From positions 186,001 through 250,000 of the forward strand of contig NZ_DBBS01000005.1 in the NCBI RefSeq assembly GCF_002292295.1: a stretch of DNA of 64,000 nucleotides, in the 5' to 3' direction. The notes under the pieces were generated by a model. It was not told the origin of the DNA, searched no databases, and saw only the letters and a list, made by a program, of their open reading frames with translations. A program made the position numbers and the translations under genes. Source of the stretch: Sphingomonas sp. UBA978 (GTDB lineage: Bacteria; Pseudomonadota; Alphaproteobacteria; Sphingomonadales; Sphingomonadaceae). Positions 14,923 through 22,480 of the stretch are shown here, piece by piece; positions within the stretch are counted from its first letter, which is position 1, and the number at the start of each line of letters is the position of its first letter.

Positions 14923-15603
14923 CTACTGTCGGATATACCTGAAATACCACACCTCATGCCCCTGCCGGCGCGCCTTGCGTTCGTAGCGCGTTTCGGGCCA
15001 GTCGTCGGGCCGGGTGAGGAAGTCGGCGGGCTCGGCGGCGGTCCAGACGAAATCGCGACGCTGGTTCATCACCATCATCGACCAGCGGCAATAGGTCGGG
15101 TCGTCCGTCCCCAGCCGGAATTCGGCGCCCGGCTTCAGCTTTGCGGCGATCGCGTCGAGCGGGCCGTGATTCATCATCCGCCGCTTGGCGTGGCGCGCCT
15201 TGGGCCAGGGATCGGGATGGAGCAGGTAGACGCGCGAGAGGCTGGCATCGGGCAGGCGCTCCACCACCTCCAGCGCGTCGCCCATGTGCAGGCGGACGTT
15301 GGCGAGGCCGCCGTCGCGGATATGGCCGAGCGCGCCGACGACGCCGTTAAGGAAGGGTTCGCAACCGATGAAGCCGGTATCGGGGCGCATCGCCGCCTGT
15401 CCGGCGAGATGCTCGCCGGCGCCGAAGCCGATCTCGAGTTCGAGTGGACGCGCATCGCCGAACAGCACGCCGGCATCGAGCGGCCCGGTGTCGGGGACGC
15501 TGAGCGGCGCCAGCGTGTCCTCGACCAGCGCGGCCTGTCCGCTACGCAGCTTGTGGCCCTGACGACGGCCGTAGAGGCGGCGGATGGTGGCGGGATCGTT
15601 CAT
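14923..15603 (-). CDS. trmB: tRNA (guanine-N7)-methyltransferase
   Basis: A 226-residue enzyme from the ATG at 15603 (MNDPATIRRLYGRRQGHKLR). It methylates G46 of tRNA using SAM. Motif I is ELEIGFGAGEHL, followed by FIGCEPFLNGV and the family signature LLHPDPWPKARHAKRR. The C-terminus (GTDDPTYCRWS ... WYFRYIRQ) is complete, so prophage insertion next to it did not destroy the gene. In many alphaproteobacteria trmB follows metK and precedes rimP-nusA; here metK is 2 kb away and a prophage lies downstream. Adjacent open frame upstream of 15603 is not coding. Confidence 0.93.
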   Translation of the reverse strand: MNDPATIRRLYGRRQGHKLRSGQAALVEDTLAPLSVPDTGPLDAGVLFGDARPLELEIGFGAGEHLAGQAAMRPDTGFIGCEPFLNGVVGALGHIRDGGLANVRLHMGDALEVVERLPDASLSRVYLLHPDPWPKARHAKRRMMNHGPLDAIAAKLKPGAEFRLGTDDPTYCRWSMMVMNQRRDFVWTAAEPADFLTRPDDWPETRYERKARRQGHEVWYFRYIRQ

Positions 15604-15699
15604 GGTGGCGCGCCCTAGAACACTTGGCGGGACAGGGAAACGGCACATTCGTCGTGCCGCAACGGAGCAAAGCGGTGCGGGGTCCGTTGCACTGCCGTA

Positions 15700-16521
15700 A
15701 TGGCCGATTCCCCTCCCGCTCCGCATGACGACGATGACGATCTGAAGGCGGCGGACGCCAAGGACCTGCATCGCGCGGTGCGTCAGGAGGGCGAGGAGGA
15801 GTTGCGACGCCCGGCGGCATCGCTGTTCTGGTCGGGGCTCGCCGCCGGCATCGCCATCACCGTATCGCTGCTGACCGAAGCGGCGCTGCACACCGCCCTG
15901 CCCGCGACGCCGTGGCGCGAGCTGATCGTCGCGCTCGGCTATCCGGTCGGGTTCCTCGTGGTGATCCTCGGCCGGATGCAATTGTTCACCGAGAGCACGA
16001 TCACCGCGATGCTGCCGCTGGCGACGCGGCCGTCGCGCTGGGCGCTGGCGCGGACATTGCGGCTGTGGGGCATCGTCCTCACCGCCAACCTGCTGGGGAC
16101 GGCCATCGCCGCGCTGGCGATGGCGACCGGCGCGCTGGGCAGCGAGGCGATCCGGGCCGCGGCGCTGACCCTGTCGGCCGGGATCACCGAATTGTCGGCA
16201 GGCCGGACCTTCGTCAATGCGATCCCCGCGGGGTTCATGATCGCGATCCTCGCCTGGGCGTTGCCCAATGCGCGCGACCAGAGCGTGCCGGTCATCGTCA
16301 TCGTCACCTATGTCCTGGCGATCGCCGGCTTCAGCCATTCGATCGTCGGGTCTGCCGAGGCGTTCCTGCTGCTGTTCGCGGGACGGACCGACGTGTGGCA
16401 GACCGTGGCGGGACTGATTGCGCCGGCGGTGCTCGGCAATCTGGTCGGCGGTGCGGGCATCTTCGCCCTGCTCGCCCATGCGCAGGTACGCGGCGAGATG
16501 CCGCAGGGAGACGACAGTTGA
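15700..16521 (+). CDS. Formate/nitrite transporter family protein (YfdC-like)
   Basis: A 273-residue membrane protein. An acidic N-terminus (PPAPHDDDDDLKAADAKDLH) precedes six hydrophobic segments, starting at about residue 44. FNT-type signatures include LGRMQLFTESTITAMLPL and AGFSHSIVGSAEAFLLL. FNT proteins are pentameric channels for formate, nitrite or related small anions; the YfdC branch has no well-defined substrate. The stop overlaps the following PAP2 start (TTGA), so the two are coupled. It diverges from trmB across a gap of about 95 bases that probably holds both promoters. Confidence 0.85.
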   Translation: MADSPPAPHDDDDDLKAADAKDLHRAVRQEGEEELRRPAASLFWSGLAAGIAITVSLLTEAALHTALPATPWRELIVALGYPVGFLVVILGRMQLFTESTITAMLPLATRPSRWALARTLRLWGIVLTANLLGTAIAALAMATGALGSEAIRAAALTLSAGITELSAGRTFVNAIPAGFMIAILAWALPNARDQSVPVIVIVTYVLAIAGFSHSIVGSAEAFLLLFAGRTDVWQTVAGLIAPAVLGNLVGGAGIFALLAHAQVRGEMPQGDDS

Positions 16522-17147
16522 GCAAGAAGCCGGGCAAGGCGAAGAAGGCGGCGAAGACACTCGCCAGAGCCGATCGGGAGGCGACGCACGATGCCGCGCG
16601 CCATCGCGACGCGGCACCGGTGCGGTTCGCCGGTTTGCTGGGCGAGATCGCCGACCAGCCGCAATTGATCGCCGTATCGGGCGCGACGATCGCGGCGGGC
16701 CTCGTCGCCCGGCGCCCCGACCTCGTGCGCGGCGGGGCGAGGATGCTCGCCGCGCATCTGCTCGCCACCGCGGTCAAGACGGCGATCAAGCACCGGTTCG
16801 ACCGCGCCCGGCCGAGCAAGGCGCTGGACGACGGGCAAACCCACTTCGATCGCGGCACGAGCCACGATCACCAATTGAACTCGTTTCCGTCCGGCCACAC
16901 CGCCGGCGCGGTGGCGGTGGCCCGTGCCGCGGCGCGTGAGATCGATGGCGCCGCCTTGCCCGCCGCACTCGGTGCCGGTGCGGTCGCCGCGATCCAGCCG
17001 GCCGCCGGCAACCATTATCTGTCTGACGTCATCGTCGGCGGGGCGATCGGCTGGCTATCGGAAGCGGTGGTCGACGCGCTGCTGAACCAGCTCCCACGCC
17101 CGGAAAAAACGGCGATATCGGACATAGTTGTGCGAAATCCAGGGTAA
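16518..17147 (+). CDS. PAP2-family phosphatase
   Basis: A 209-residue protein; TTG at 16518 is the probable start because GGGAG sits 7 bases upstream and the codon overlaps the previous stop (TTGA). After a Lys-rich N-terminus (KKPGKAKKAAKTL) come the PAP2 catalytic motifs: KHRFDRARPS (K-x6-RP), SFPSGHTAG (PSGH) and AGNHYLSDVIVGG (the H-x3-D part of motif 3; the usual SR before it is replaced). It is probably a membrane-associated lipid or undecaprenyl/phosphatidate phosphatase. The altered third motif makes the exact substrate uncertain. Confidence 0.8.
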   Translation: MSKKPGKAKKAAKTLARADREATHDAARHRDAAPVRFAGLLGEIADQPQLIAVSGATIAAGLVARRPDLVRGGARMLAAHLLATAVKTAIKHRFDRARPSKALDDGQTHFDRGTSHDHQLNSFPSGHTAGAVAVARAAAREIDGAALPAALGAGAVAAIQPAAGNHYLSDVIVGGAIGWLSEAVVDALLNQLPRPEKTAISDIVVRNPG

Positions 17148-17208
17148 CGCGGCCCGCGATTTACTTTCGCCTTACTATCTTCTGGCAAGAATGGCGGCGG
17201 AGACACCT

Positions 17209-17553
17209 ATGCCAGATCTATCCGAACCCGCGCGCGAGAAGCGCAACAGCGTGATCGTCCGCGCTGCCGTGGCCTTCCCCGGCGGCCTGTCCAACGAACG
17301 CCGTGTGCGCAATCTGTCGCGCTCCGGGGCGTGCGTCGAGCATGCCGGCGAATTGCAGGTGGGCGCGACCGTCCAGCTCCAGATGGGGACGATCACCGAT
17401 CTCGCCGCGGAGGTGATGTGGGTGACCGAGCGCCTCGCCGGCCTGCGCTTCGCCGAGCCGATCGACCTGGACGAGGCGCGCAAGCCGCGCGGCATCGGCA
17501 CAACGCCGAAGGCGGGCTGGATCGCCGAGATCAACGACGCCTATCGCCGCTGA
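17209..17553 (+). CDS. PilZ-domain protein
   Basis: A 114-residue protein from the ATG at 17209 (GGAG 6 bases upstream); an ATG at 17191 would add six residues. It is a stand-alone PilZ domain: basic N-terminus (REKRNSVIVRAAV), the NLSRSGACVE element (N-x-S-x2-G), then beta strands (VGATVQLQMG, AAEVMWVTERLAGLRF). PilZ domains bind cyclic-di-GMP through an RxxxR plus (D/N)xSxxG pair; the RxxxR here is imperfect, so ligand binding is uncertain. Monocistronic, followed by a terminator hairpin. Confidence 0.8.
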   Translation: MPDLSEPAREKRNSVIVRAAVAFPGGLSNERRVRNLSRSGACVEHAGELQVGATVQLQMGTITDLAAEVMWVTERLAGLRFAEPIDLDEARKPRGIGTTPKAGWIAEINDAYRR

Positions 17554-17571
17554 TCGCGGGCGGATACGAAA

Positions 17572-17603
17572 CACCCTCCCCCGCCGACCGGCGAAGGAGG
17601 GTG
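17572..17603. terminator. Probable bidirectional terminator between pilZ gene and metK
   Basis: CACCCTCC (17572-17579) pairs with GGAGGGTG (17596-17603), with further CGCCG/CGGCG pairing inside, giving a strong GC-rich hairpin between two converging genes. No T-tract is evident on either side, so it may work with Rho or simply block 3' ends. Confidence 0.5.
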
Positions 17604-17653
17604 CGTTGTCGAACCGGCGATCTATGCCGGGCGATTTGCGCCGGCGGTAGACG

Positions 17654-18871
17654 TCAGGCCACGGCGGCCTTCAGACGATCGACCAGATCGGTCTTTTCCC
17701 AGGTGAACAGGTCGCCCTCCGGCTCACGGCCGAAGTGACCATAAGCGGCCGACTTGACGTAGATCGGCGCGTTGAGCTTCAGATGCTGGCGGATGCCCTT
17801 GGGCGTCAGGCGGACGAGCTGCGGCAACACCTGCTCCAGCTTCGCCTCGTCGACGGTGCCGGTGCCATGCGTGTCGACATAGACCGACAGCGGCTCGGCG
17901 ATGCCGATCGCATAGCTGAGCTGGATCGTGCAGCGCTTGGCGAGACCCGCGGCGACGACGTTCTTCGCCAGATAGCGCGCGACATAGGCGGCCGAACGGT
18001 CGACCTTGGTCGGGTCCTTGCCGCTGAACGCGCCGCCGCCGTGCGGGGCCGCACCGCCGTAGGTGTCGACGATGATCTTGCGACCGGTGACGCCGGCGTC
18101 GCCGTCCGGTCCGCCGATCTCGAACGCGCCGGTCGGGTTGATATAGACCTTGGTTTCGTCGGTGACGAAGCCCTCGGGCAGGATACCGGTGAACACGCCG
18201 GTGACATAGTCCTTCAGGACGTCATACTTGGCGGGATCGGCATTCTCGCCCTGCAGGCAATAGCCGGCCTTATGCTGGGTCGAGACGACCAGCGCGACCG
18301 CACGGGTCGGCACGCCATTCTCGTACTGCAGCGTCACCTGGCTCTTGGCATCCGGCTCGAGGAACGGCGCCTTGCCCGAATGGCGGTCGGCCGCCATCGT
18401 TTCGAGGATCTTGTGGCTGTAATAGAGCGTCGCCGGCATCAGGCCCGGCGTCTCGTCGGTCGCATAGCCGAACATGATGCCCTGGTCGCCCGCGCCCTCG
18501 TCCTTGTTCGAACCCTCGTCGACGCCCATGGCGATTTCGGCGGACTGGCCGTGCAGGTTGTTTTCGAAGCGGAAGGTTTCCCAGTGGAAGCCCGACTGTT
18601 CGTAGCCGATGCGCTTCACCGTCGCGCGGACCGCCGCCTCGATCTCGGCGAGCGCGCCATCGGCCCAGGCGCCGTTCTCGTACACGCCCTTGCAGCGGAT
18701 CTCGCCCGCCAGCACGACGAGGTTGGTCGTCGTCAGCGTCTCGCACGCGATGCGCGCCTCGGGGTCCTTGGACAGGAACAGATCGACGACCGTGTCGCTG
18801 ATCTGGTCGGCGACCTTGTCCGGATGGCCTTCGGAAACCGACTCGGACGTGAAGATGTAGCTGCTGCGCAT
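17654..18871 (-). CDS. metK: S-adenosylmethionine synthetase
   Basis: A 405-residue enzyme making SAM from ATP and methionine. The ATG at 18871 is preferred: GAGG lies 5 bases upstream; a GTG one codon earlier is also in frame. Signatures are SEGHPDKVADQ (N-terminal ATP/metal site), GAGDQGIMFGYA (family motif 1), GGGAFSGKDPTKVD (motif 2) and the conserved C-terminal FTWEKTD. Length is normal. It lies 42 bases after lnt on the same strand; an AT-rich perfect hairpin occupies that gap and may affect its expression. Confidence 0.97.
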   Translation of the reverse strand: MRSSYIFTSESVSEGHPDKVADQISDTVVDLFLSKDPEARIACETLTTTNLVVLAGEIRCKGVYENGAWADGALAEIEAAVRATVKRIGYEQSGFHWETFRFENNLHGQSAEIAMGVDEGSNKDEGAGDQGIMFGYATDETPGLMPATLYYSHKILETMAADRHSGKAPFLEPDAKSQVTLQYENGVPTRAVALVVSTQHKAGYCLQGENADPAKYDVLKDYVTGVFTGILPEGFVTDETKVYINPTGAFEIGGPDGDAGVTGRKIIVDTYGGAAPHGGGAFSGKDPTKVDRSAAYVARYLAKNVVAAGLAKRCTIQLSYAIGIAEPLSVYVDTHGTGTVDEAKLEQVLPQLVRLTPKGIRQHLKLNAPIYVKSAAYGHFGREPEGDLFTWEKTDLVDRLKAAVA

Positions 18872-18885
18872 CACTGCCTCATAAC

Positions 18886-18907
18886 GATATAAAGAAACCT
18901 TTATATC
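18886..18907 (-). promoter_or_regulatory. AT-rich perfect hairpin in the metK leader
   Basis: On the minus-strand RNA the 9-base arms GATATAAAG and CTTTATATC pair perfectly around a GTTT loop, ending 14 bases before the metK start codon and just upstream of its GAGG site. The A/T content is striking against the GC-rich surroundings. It could be a processing or attenuation structure, an inverted-repeat operator, or a weak terminator of lnt. It is too small to claim as a known SAM riboswitch class. Confidence 0.45.
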
Positions 18908-18913
18908 ACCTCC

Positions 18914-20455
18914 CTAACGTGCGCGGCGGCGGATGGCAATCGCGGCGATCAGGAAGGCGAGGCCGACGATCAGGGCCGCCGCATTGCCGATCCGGCTGAA
19001 CAGCGTCGGCGGCGGCGCGGGCGGCATCGGCAGCGCGATCGCGCCTGCGGTTTCGTGCGGCACGGTGGCAAGCAACGTGCCGTCGGCGGCGATCACCGCG
19101 GAGATGCCGGTCGGCGTCGAGCGCACGATCGGCAGCCCCTCCTCGATCGCGCGCATTCGCGCCTGCGCCAGATGCTGCGGCGGCCCCCAGCGCCCGAACC
19201 AGGCGTCGGTCGAGGGGTTGAAGATCATTTGCGGCCGATGCGCCCGGTCGACGACCTCGCCCGAGAAGATGATCTCGTAACAGGTCTGGAACCCGATCGC
19301 GCCGAAGCCGGGGATTGCCAGCGTGCGCGGCCCCGGCCCGTCGTCGAAGTCGAAATCCCCCGGCACCAGCCGCGCGATGCCGATCGGGCGAAGCAGCCAT
19401 GGCATCGGCAGATATTCGCCGAAGGGGACCAGATGCGCCTTGTCGTAACGGCCGACGATCCGGGCGCGACTGTCGATCGCGACCACCGCATTGGCGGCGC
19501 CCGCGACGTCGCCGGCCGCATCGAAGCGCAACGGCGTATGCCCGGTGAGCAGGATGTCGCGGGGGCCGAGCAGCTGCGCCAGCCGCCAGCGGTTGAATAG
19601 CGGGCTCTGCCCGTCATAGATCCAGCGCGGATAGCCGCTTTCCAGATAGTCGCGCATCACCCCTTCGGGCCACAGCACCAGCCGCGGGCGCGGTCCCGGG
19701 CGGCCGGACTGGCGGATCAGCGCGGCGAGCATCCGTTCCTGATCGTCCTGCCCGCGCGCATCCTGCCCGATATTCGGCTGCACCACGCGCAACAGCGGCG
19801 CGTCCGGTGCGGTGGCGGGCGCGCGGGTCCACGGCGCGGAGATTGCGGCGAGTGCCAGCACCGCCGCCAGCCCGGCGGGCAGCCGCCAGCGCCGCTGCGA
19901 CAGGAGCAGCAGCGACACCGCCATGAGCACGGTGACGCCCGACAGCGCATAGGTGCCGATCCACGCCGACAGCCGCGCGACGCCGATCACCGGCAGCCAG
20001 ATCACGCCGATCGGGTCCCAGGCATAGCCGGTGAACAGCGTCGCGCGCAGATATTCGCTGCCGATCCACGCCGCCCCGAACAGCAGCGCATAGGCCGCAT
20101 CCGGCCGCTCTCGCCGCCCGAACCGCCAGCCGATTCCCGACACCAGCATCGGGAACACCGCCAGATACAGCGCCAGCCCGACCGCGGCGAAATAGCCGAG
20201 CACCGGCGGCATCTTGTCCTGAAAGTCGAAGGCGTGCTGGAACCAGTTGTTGTTGATCGTGAAATGCCCGACGCCCCAGCACCAGCCGATCCACAGCGCC
20301 CGCCGCCCCGTCGGCGCGGCATGGACCAGCGCAGCGAGGCCGGCGAGGCCGATAAGGGTCAACGGCCAGAGCTGCAGCGGCGCGAATCCGGTCGCGGCAA
20401 GCGCCCCGAGCAACAGCGCGACCAGCGCGGGACGGCGGAAGAGGAAAGCAGGCAT
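18914..20455 (-). CDS. lnt: Apolipoprotein N-acyltransferase
   Basis: A 513-residue inner-membrane enzyme that adds the third acyl chain to lipoproteins. The ATG at 20455 (MPAFLFRRPALVALLL) is the natural start; longer frames run into the upstream repeat array. About six membrane segments fill residues 8-205, followed by a periplasmic nitrilase-like domain. The catalytic triad can be placed at E264 (LWPEGVM), K339 (RYDKAHLVPFGEYLP) and C392 (FQTCYEIIF), and a last membrane helix lies near the C-terminus. It is followed by metK, an arrangement common in alphaproteobacteria. Confidence 0.95.
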   Translation of the reverse strand: MPAFLFRRPALVALLLGALAATGFAPLQLWPLTLIGLAGLAALVHAAPTGRRALWIGWCWGVGHFTINNNWFQHAFDFQDKMPPVLGYFAAVGLALYLAVFPMLVSGIGWRFGRRERPDAAYALLFGAAWIGSEYLRATLFTGYAWDPIGVIWLPVIGVARLSAWIGTYALSGVTVLMAVSLLLLSQRRWRLPAGLAAVLALAAISAPWTRAPATAPDAPLLRVVQPNIGQDARGQDDQERMLAALIRQSGRPGPRPRLVLWPEGVMRDYLESGYPRWIYDGQSPLFNRWRLAQLLGPRDILLTGHTPLRFDAAGDVAGAANAVVAIDSRARIVGRYDKAHLVPFGEYLPMPWLLRPIGIARLVPGDFDFDDGPGPRTLAIPGFGAIGFQTCYEIIFSGEVVDRAHRPQMIFNPSTDAWFGRWGPPQHLAQARMRAIEEGLPIVRSTPTGISAVIAADGTLLATVPHETAGAIALPMPPAPPPTLFSRIGNAAALIVGLAFLIAAIAIRRRAR

Positions 20456-20504
20456 CGCAGCGGCCTGTAATGCGCCCGCGGCGCAATGTCCCGTGTGGTG
20501 AGTG

Positions 20505-21165
20505 AGGGGATGCGGGAGGCTCGCCCGTTGGCGTTCGGCGCATGTGCGGGTGGTACCTCGCACCCTTCTGTTCCCCGGCGGAGGCCGGGGCCCAGTCGGG
20601 AAGGCCGTCGTACGGTATCGCAACCGTTCGCCCAACTGGGCCCCGGCCTTCGCCGGGGAACCGCGGGGGATGTTCGCCGTCCTGTTCACGCAAGCTGGCA
20701 TCCGTCCCGCGCGTGTATTGACAGGCGGTGCAGAGGCTCGCCCGTCGGCGCTCGGCGCATAGGCGCGCGGTACCTCGCACCCTTCCGTTCCCCAGCGGAG
20801 GCCGGTGCCCAGTCGGGACAGCCGTCGTCCGGTATCGCAACCGTTCGCCCAACTAGGCCCCGGCCTCCACCGGGGAACTGTGGGGGATGTTCGCCGTCCT
20901 GTTCGCACAAGGCTGGCATTCGTCCCGCGCGTGTCCTGGGAGGCGATAAGGACGCTCACCCGGCGGCGGTCTGCGCATGCGCGCCCGGTGCCTCGCATCC
21001 TTCTGCTCCCCGGCGGAGGCCGGGGCCCAGTCGGGAAGGCCGTCGTACGGTATCGCAACCGTTCGCCCAGCTGGGCCCCGGCCTTCGCCGAGGAACATGT
21101 GGAGAGGTCGTGGTTGTGCGCTCCCCCACCCCCTCAGCGCAGGCTGGCATCCGCCCCCGCGCCGC
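20505..21165. repeat. Three tandem ~218-bp intergenic repeats
   Basis: The 725-base gap upstream of lnt holds no credible gene but three head-to-tail copies of one unit. Matching points start at 20552, 20769 and 20987 (GGTACCTCGCACCCTTC or a close variant), so the period is 217-218 bases. Each unit carries two facing palindromic arms, TTCCCCGGCGGAGGCCGGGG and, about 80 bases on, its near reverse complement CCCCGGCCTTCGCCGGGGA, around a shared TATCGCAACCGTTCGCCCA. All long frames here are repeats translated in every phase. The units resemble sphingomonad REP/BIME-like elements. Confidence 0.8.
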
Positions 21166-21180
21166 CCTATCTCCTCGGGC

Positions 21181-21615
21181 ATGACGCTGCGACCGTTCCA
21201 CCTCGCCTTTCCGGTCCACGACCTTGCCGCCGCGCGCGCCTTCTATGGCGGGATGCTCGGGTGCGCCGAGGGGCGGTCGAGCGATCACTGGATCGATTTC
21301 GACCTGTTCGGGCATCAGATCGTCGCGCATCTCGATCCTGCCGCGCGCGCGGTCGCGGTCGAGAATGCGGTCGATGGCCATGCCGTCCCCGTGCCGCATT
21401 TCGGCGTGGTGCTGACCATGCCCGACTGGCAGGCGCTGAGCGCGCGCGTCGCCGCCGCCGGCGTGCGCTTCGGCATCGCACCGCACATCCGCTTCGAGGG
21501 ACAGGCCGGCGAGCAGGCGACGATGTTCTTTTACGACCCCTCCGGCAACGCCCTGGAGTTCAAGGCGTTCGCCGACGACGCGATGCTGTTCGCGACCACA
21601 AAGGACCCCGCATGA
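21181..21615 (+). CDS. VOC-family protein
   Basis: A 144-residue protein from the ATG at 21181 (MTLRPFHLAFPVHDLAAARA). It has the paired beta-alpha-beta-beta-beta modules of VOC proteins: FHLAFPVHDLAAARAFYGG, HQIVAHLDP, HFGVVLTMPDWQALSARV and MFFYDPSGNALEFKAF. Metal-ligand candidates are H7 and the Glu of ALEFK. The substrate is unknown; close relatives are annotated as extradiol-dioxygenase-like or glyoxalase-like. Its stop overlaps the next gene by ATGA. Confidence 0.8.
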   Translation: MTLRPFHLAFPVHDLAAARAFYGGMLGCAEGRSSDHWIDFDLFGHQIVAHLDPAARAVAVENAVDGHAVPVPHFGVVLTMPDWQALSARVAAAGVRFGIAPHIRFEGQAGEQATMFFYDPSGNALEFKAFADDAMLFATTKDPA

Positions 21616-21914
21616 GCGCCCCCATCGACATCAACATCCCCCATCAGCTCGGCAAGCAGGCGGTCCGCGACCGGCTGGACGGCGGGGTCGGCAAGATCGG
21701 CCGGATGATCCCCGGCGGCGCGCAGGTCGACCATCGCTGGGAGGCGGATACGATGCATTTCACCGTGCAGGCGATGGGCCAGTCGATCGGCTGCCGCGCG
21801 ACGGTGTACGATACCAACGTCCATGCGATCGTCGACCTGCCCGGCTTCCTCGGCCTGTTCGCCGGCAAGATCCGCGACGTGATCCAGCAGGAAGCGCCCA
21901 AGCTGCTGAAATAA
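21612..21914 (+). CDS. Polyhydroxyalkanoic-acid-system family protein
   Basis: A 100-residue protein (MSAPIDINIPHQLGKQAVRD) with the family layout: the conserved INIPHQLGKQAVRDRLD start, a beta-rich middle (HFTVQAMGQSIGCRATVYD) and the end FLGLFAGKIRDVIQQEAPKLL. The family (PHA_gran_rgn type) is associated with polyhydroxyalkanoate granules in alphaproteobacteria, but its activity is not defined. It is coupled by ATGA to the VOC gene. Confidence 0.8.
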   Translation: MSAPIDINIPHQLGKQAVRDRLDGGVGKIGRMIPGGAQVDHRWEADTMHFTVQAMGQSIGCRATVYDTNVHAIVDLPGFLGLFAGKIRDVIQQEAPKLLK

Positions 21915-21943
21915 CGGCGGGCGGCGCGGCCGAGGTCGCGCGC

Positions 21944-22480
21944 CTATCCCATGTGACGCTTGTCGAGCTTTCGCGCGAGCGTACGGCGGTGCATGCCGAG
22001 GCGCCGGGCGGCTTCGGAGATGTTGAAGTCGACGTCGGCGAGCGTCTGGTGGATATGCTCCCATTCCAGCGTCTTGATCGAGGTCGGCGGCGCCGTGGCG
22101 ATCGTCGCGTCGGCATCGCCGTCGACCCGCGCGAACGCCGCCTCGATATCGTCGGTGTTGGCGGGCTTGGTCAGGTAGTTGGTCGCGCCGAGCTTGATCG
22201 CCTCGACCGCGGTGGCGATGCTGGCGAAGCCGGTGAGCACGACGATCTTCATGGCGGGATCGAGCGCGTGCAGCGCCGCGACGCAGGTCAGCCCCGATGC
22301 GCCGCCCAGTCGCAAGTCGACCACCGCATGGTCGGGGCGGAAATCCGCGACGCGCGCCTCCAGCCCGTCGGGTCCGGGCAGGGTCGCCACCGCATAGCCG
22401 CGCCGTTCGAACGAGCGCGCCAGCGTCCGGGCGAAATTCGCATCGTCCTCGACGATCAGCAGCCGGCGATCGCCGGTCAT
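21944..22480 (-). CDS. regA: RegA/ActR/PrrA-type response regulator
   Basis: A 178-residue regulator. The receiver domain (1-120) has EDD at residues 11-13, the phospho-acceptor D55 in AVVDLRLGG and K105 in YLTKPA. A linker leads to a Fis-type helix-turn-helix at about 153-172 (NISEAARRLGMHRRTLARKL), the hallmark of this redox regulator family. It is expected to control genes for respiration, carbon or energy metabolism in response to quinone redox state. The start overlaps the sensor kinase gene by ATGA. Confidence 0.92.
   Translation of the reverse strand: MTGDRRLLIVEDDANFARTLARSFERRGYAVATLPGPDGLEARVADFRPDHAVVDLRLGGASGLTCVAALHALDPAMKIVVLTGFASIATAVEAIKLGATNYLTKPANTDDIEAAFARVDGDADATIATAPPTSIKTLEWEHIHQTLADVDFNISEAARRLGMHRRTLARKLDKRHMG

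Noticed and set aside
18886..18907. SAM riboswitch upstream of metK
   Set aside because: Only 42 bases separate lnt and metK, and a single 9-bp AT hairpin does not match the known SAM-binding folds; kept only as an unexplained hairpin.
20502..21182. Several overlapping frames (76-230 aa) between lnt and the VOC gene
   Set aside because: All are translations of the tandem 218-bp repeats in different phases (GGRGPVG, RRRPGPS); not genes.
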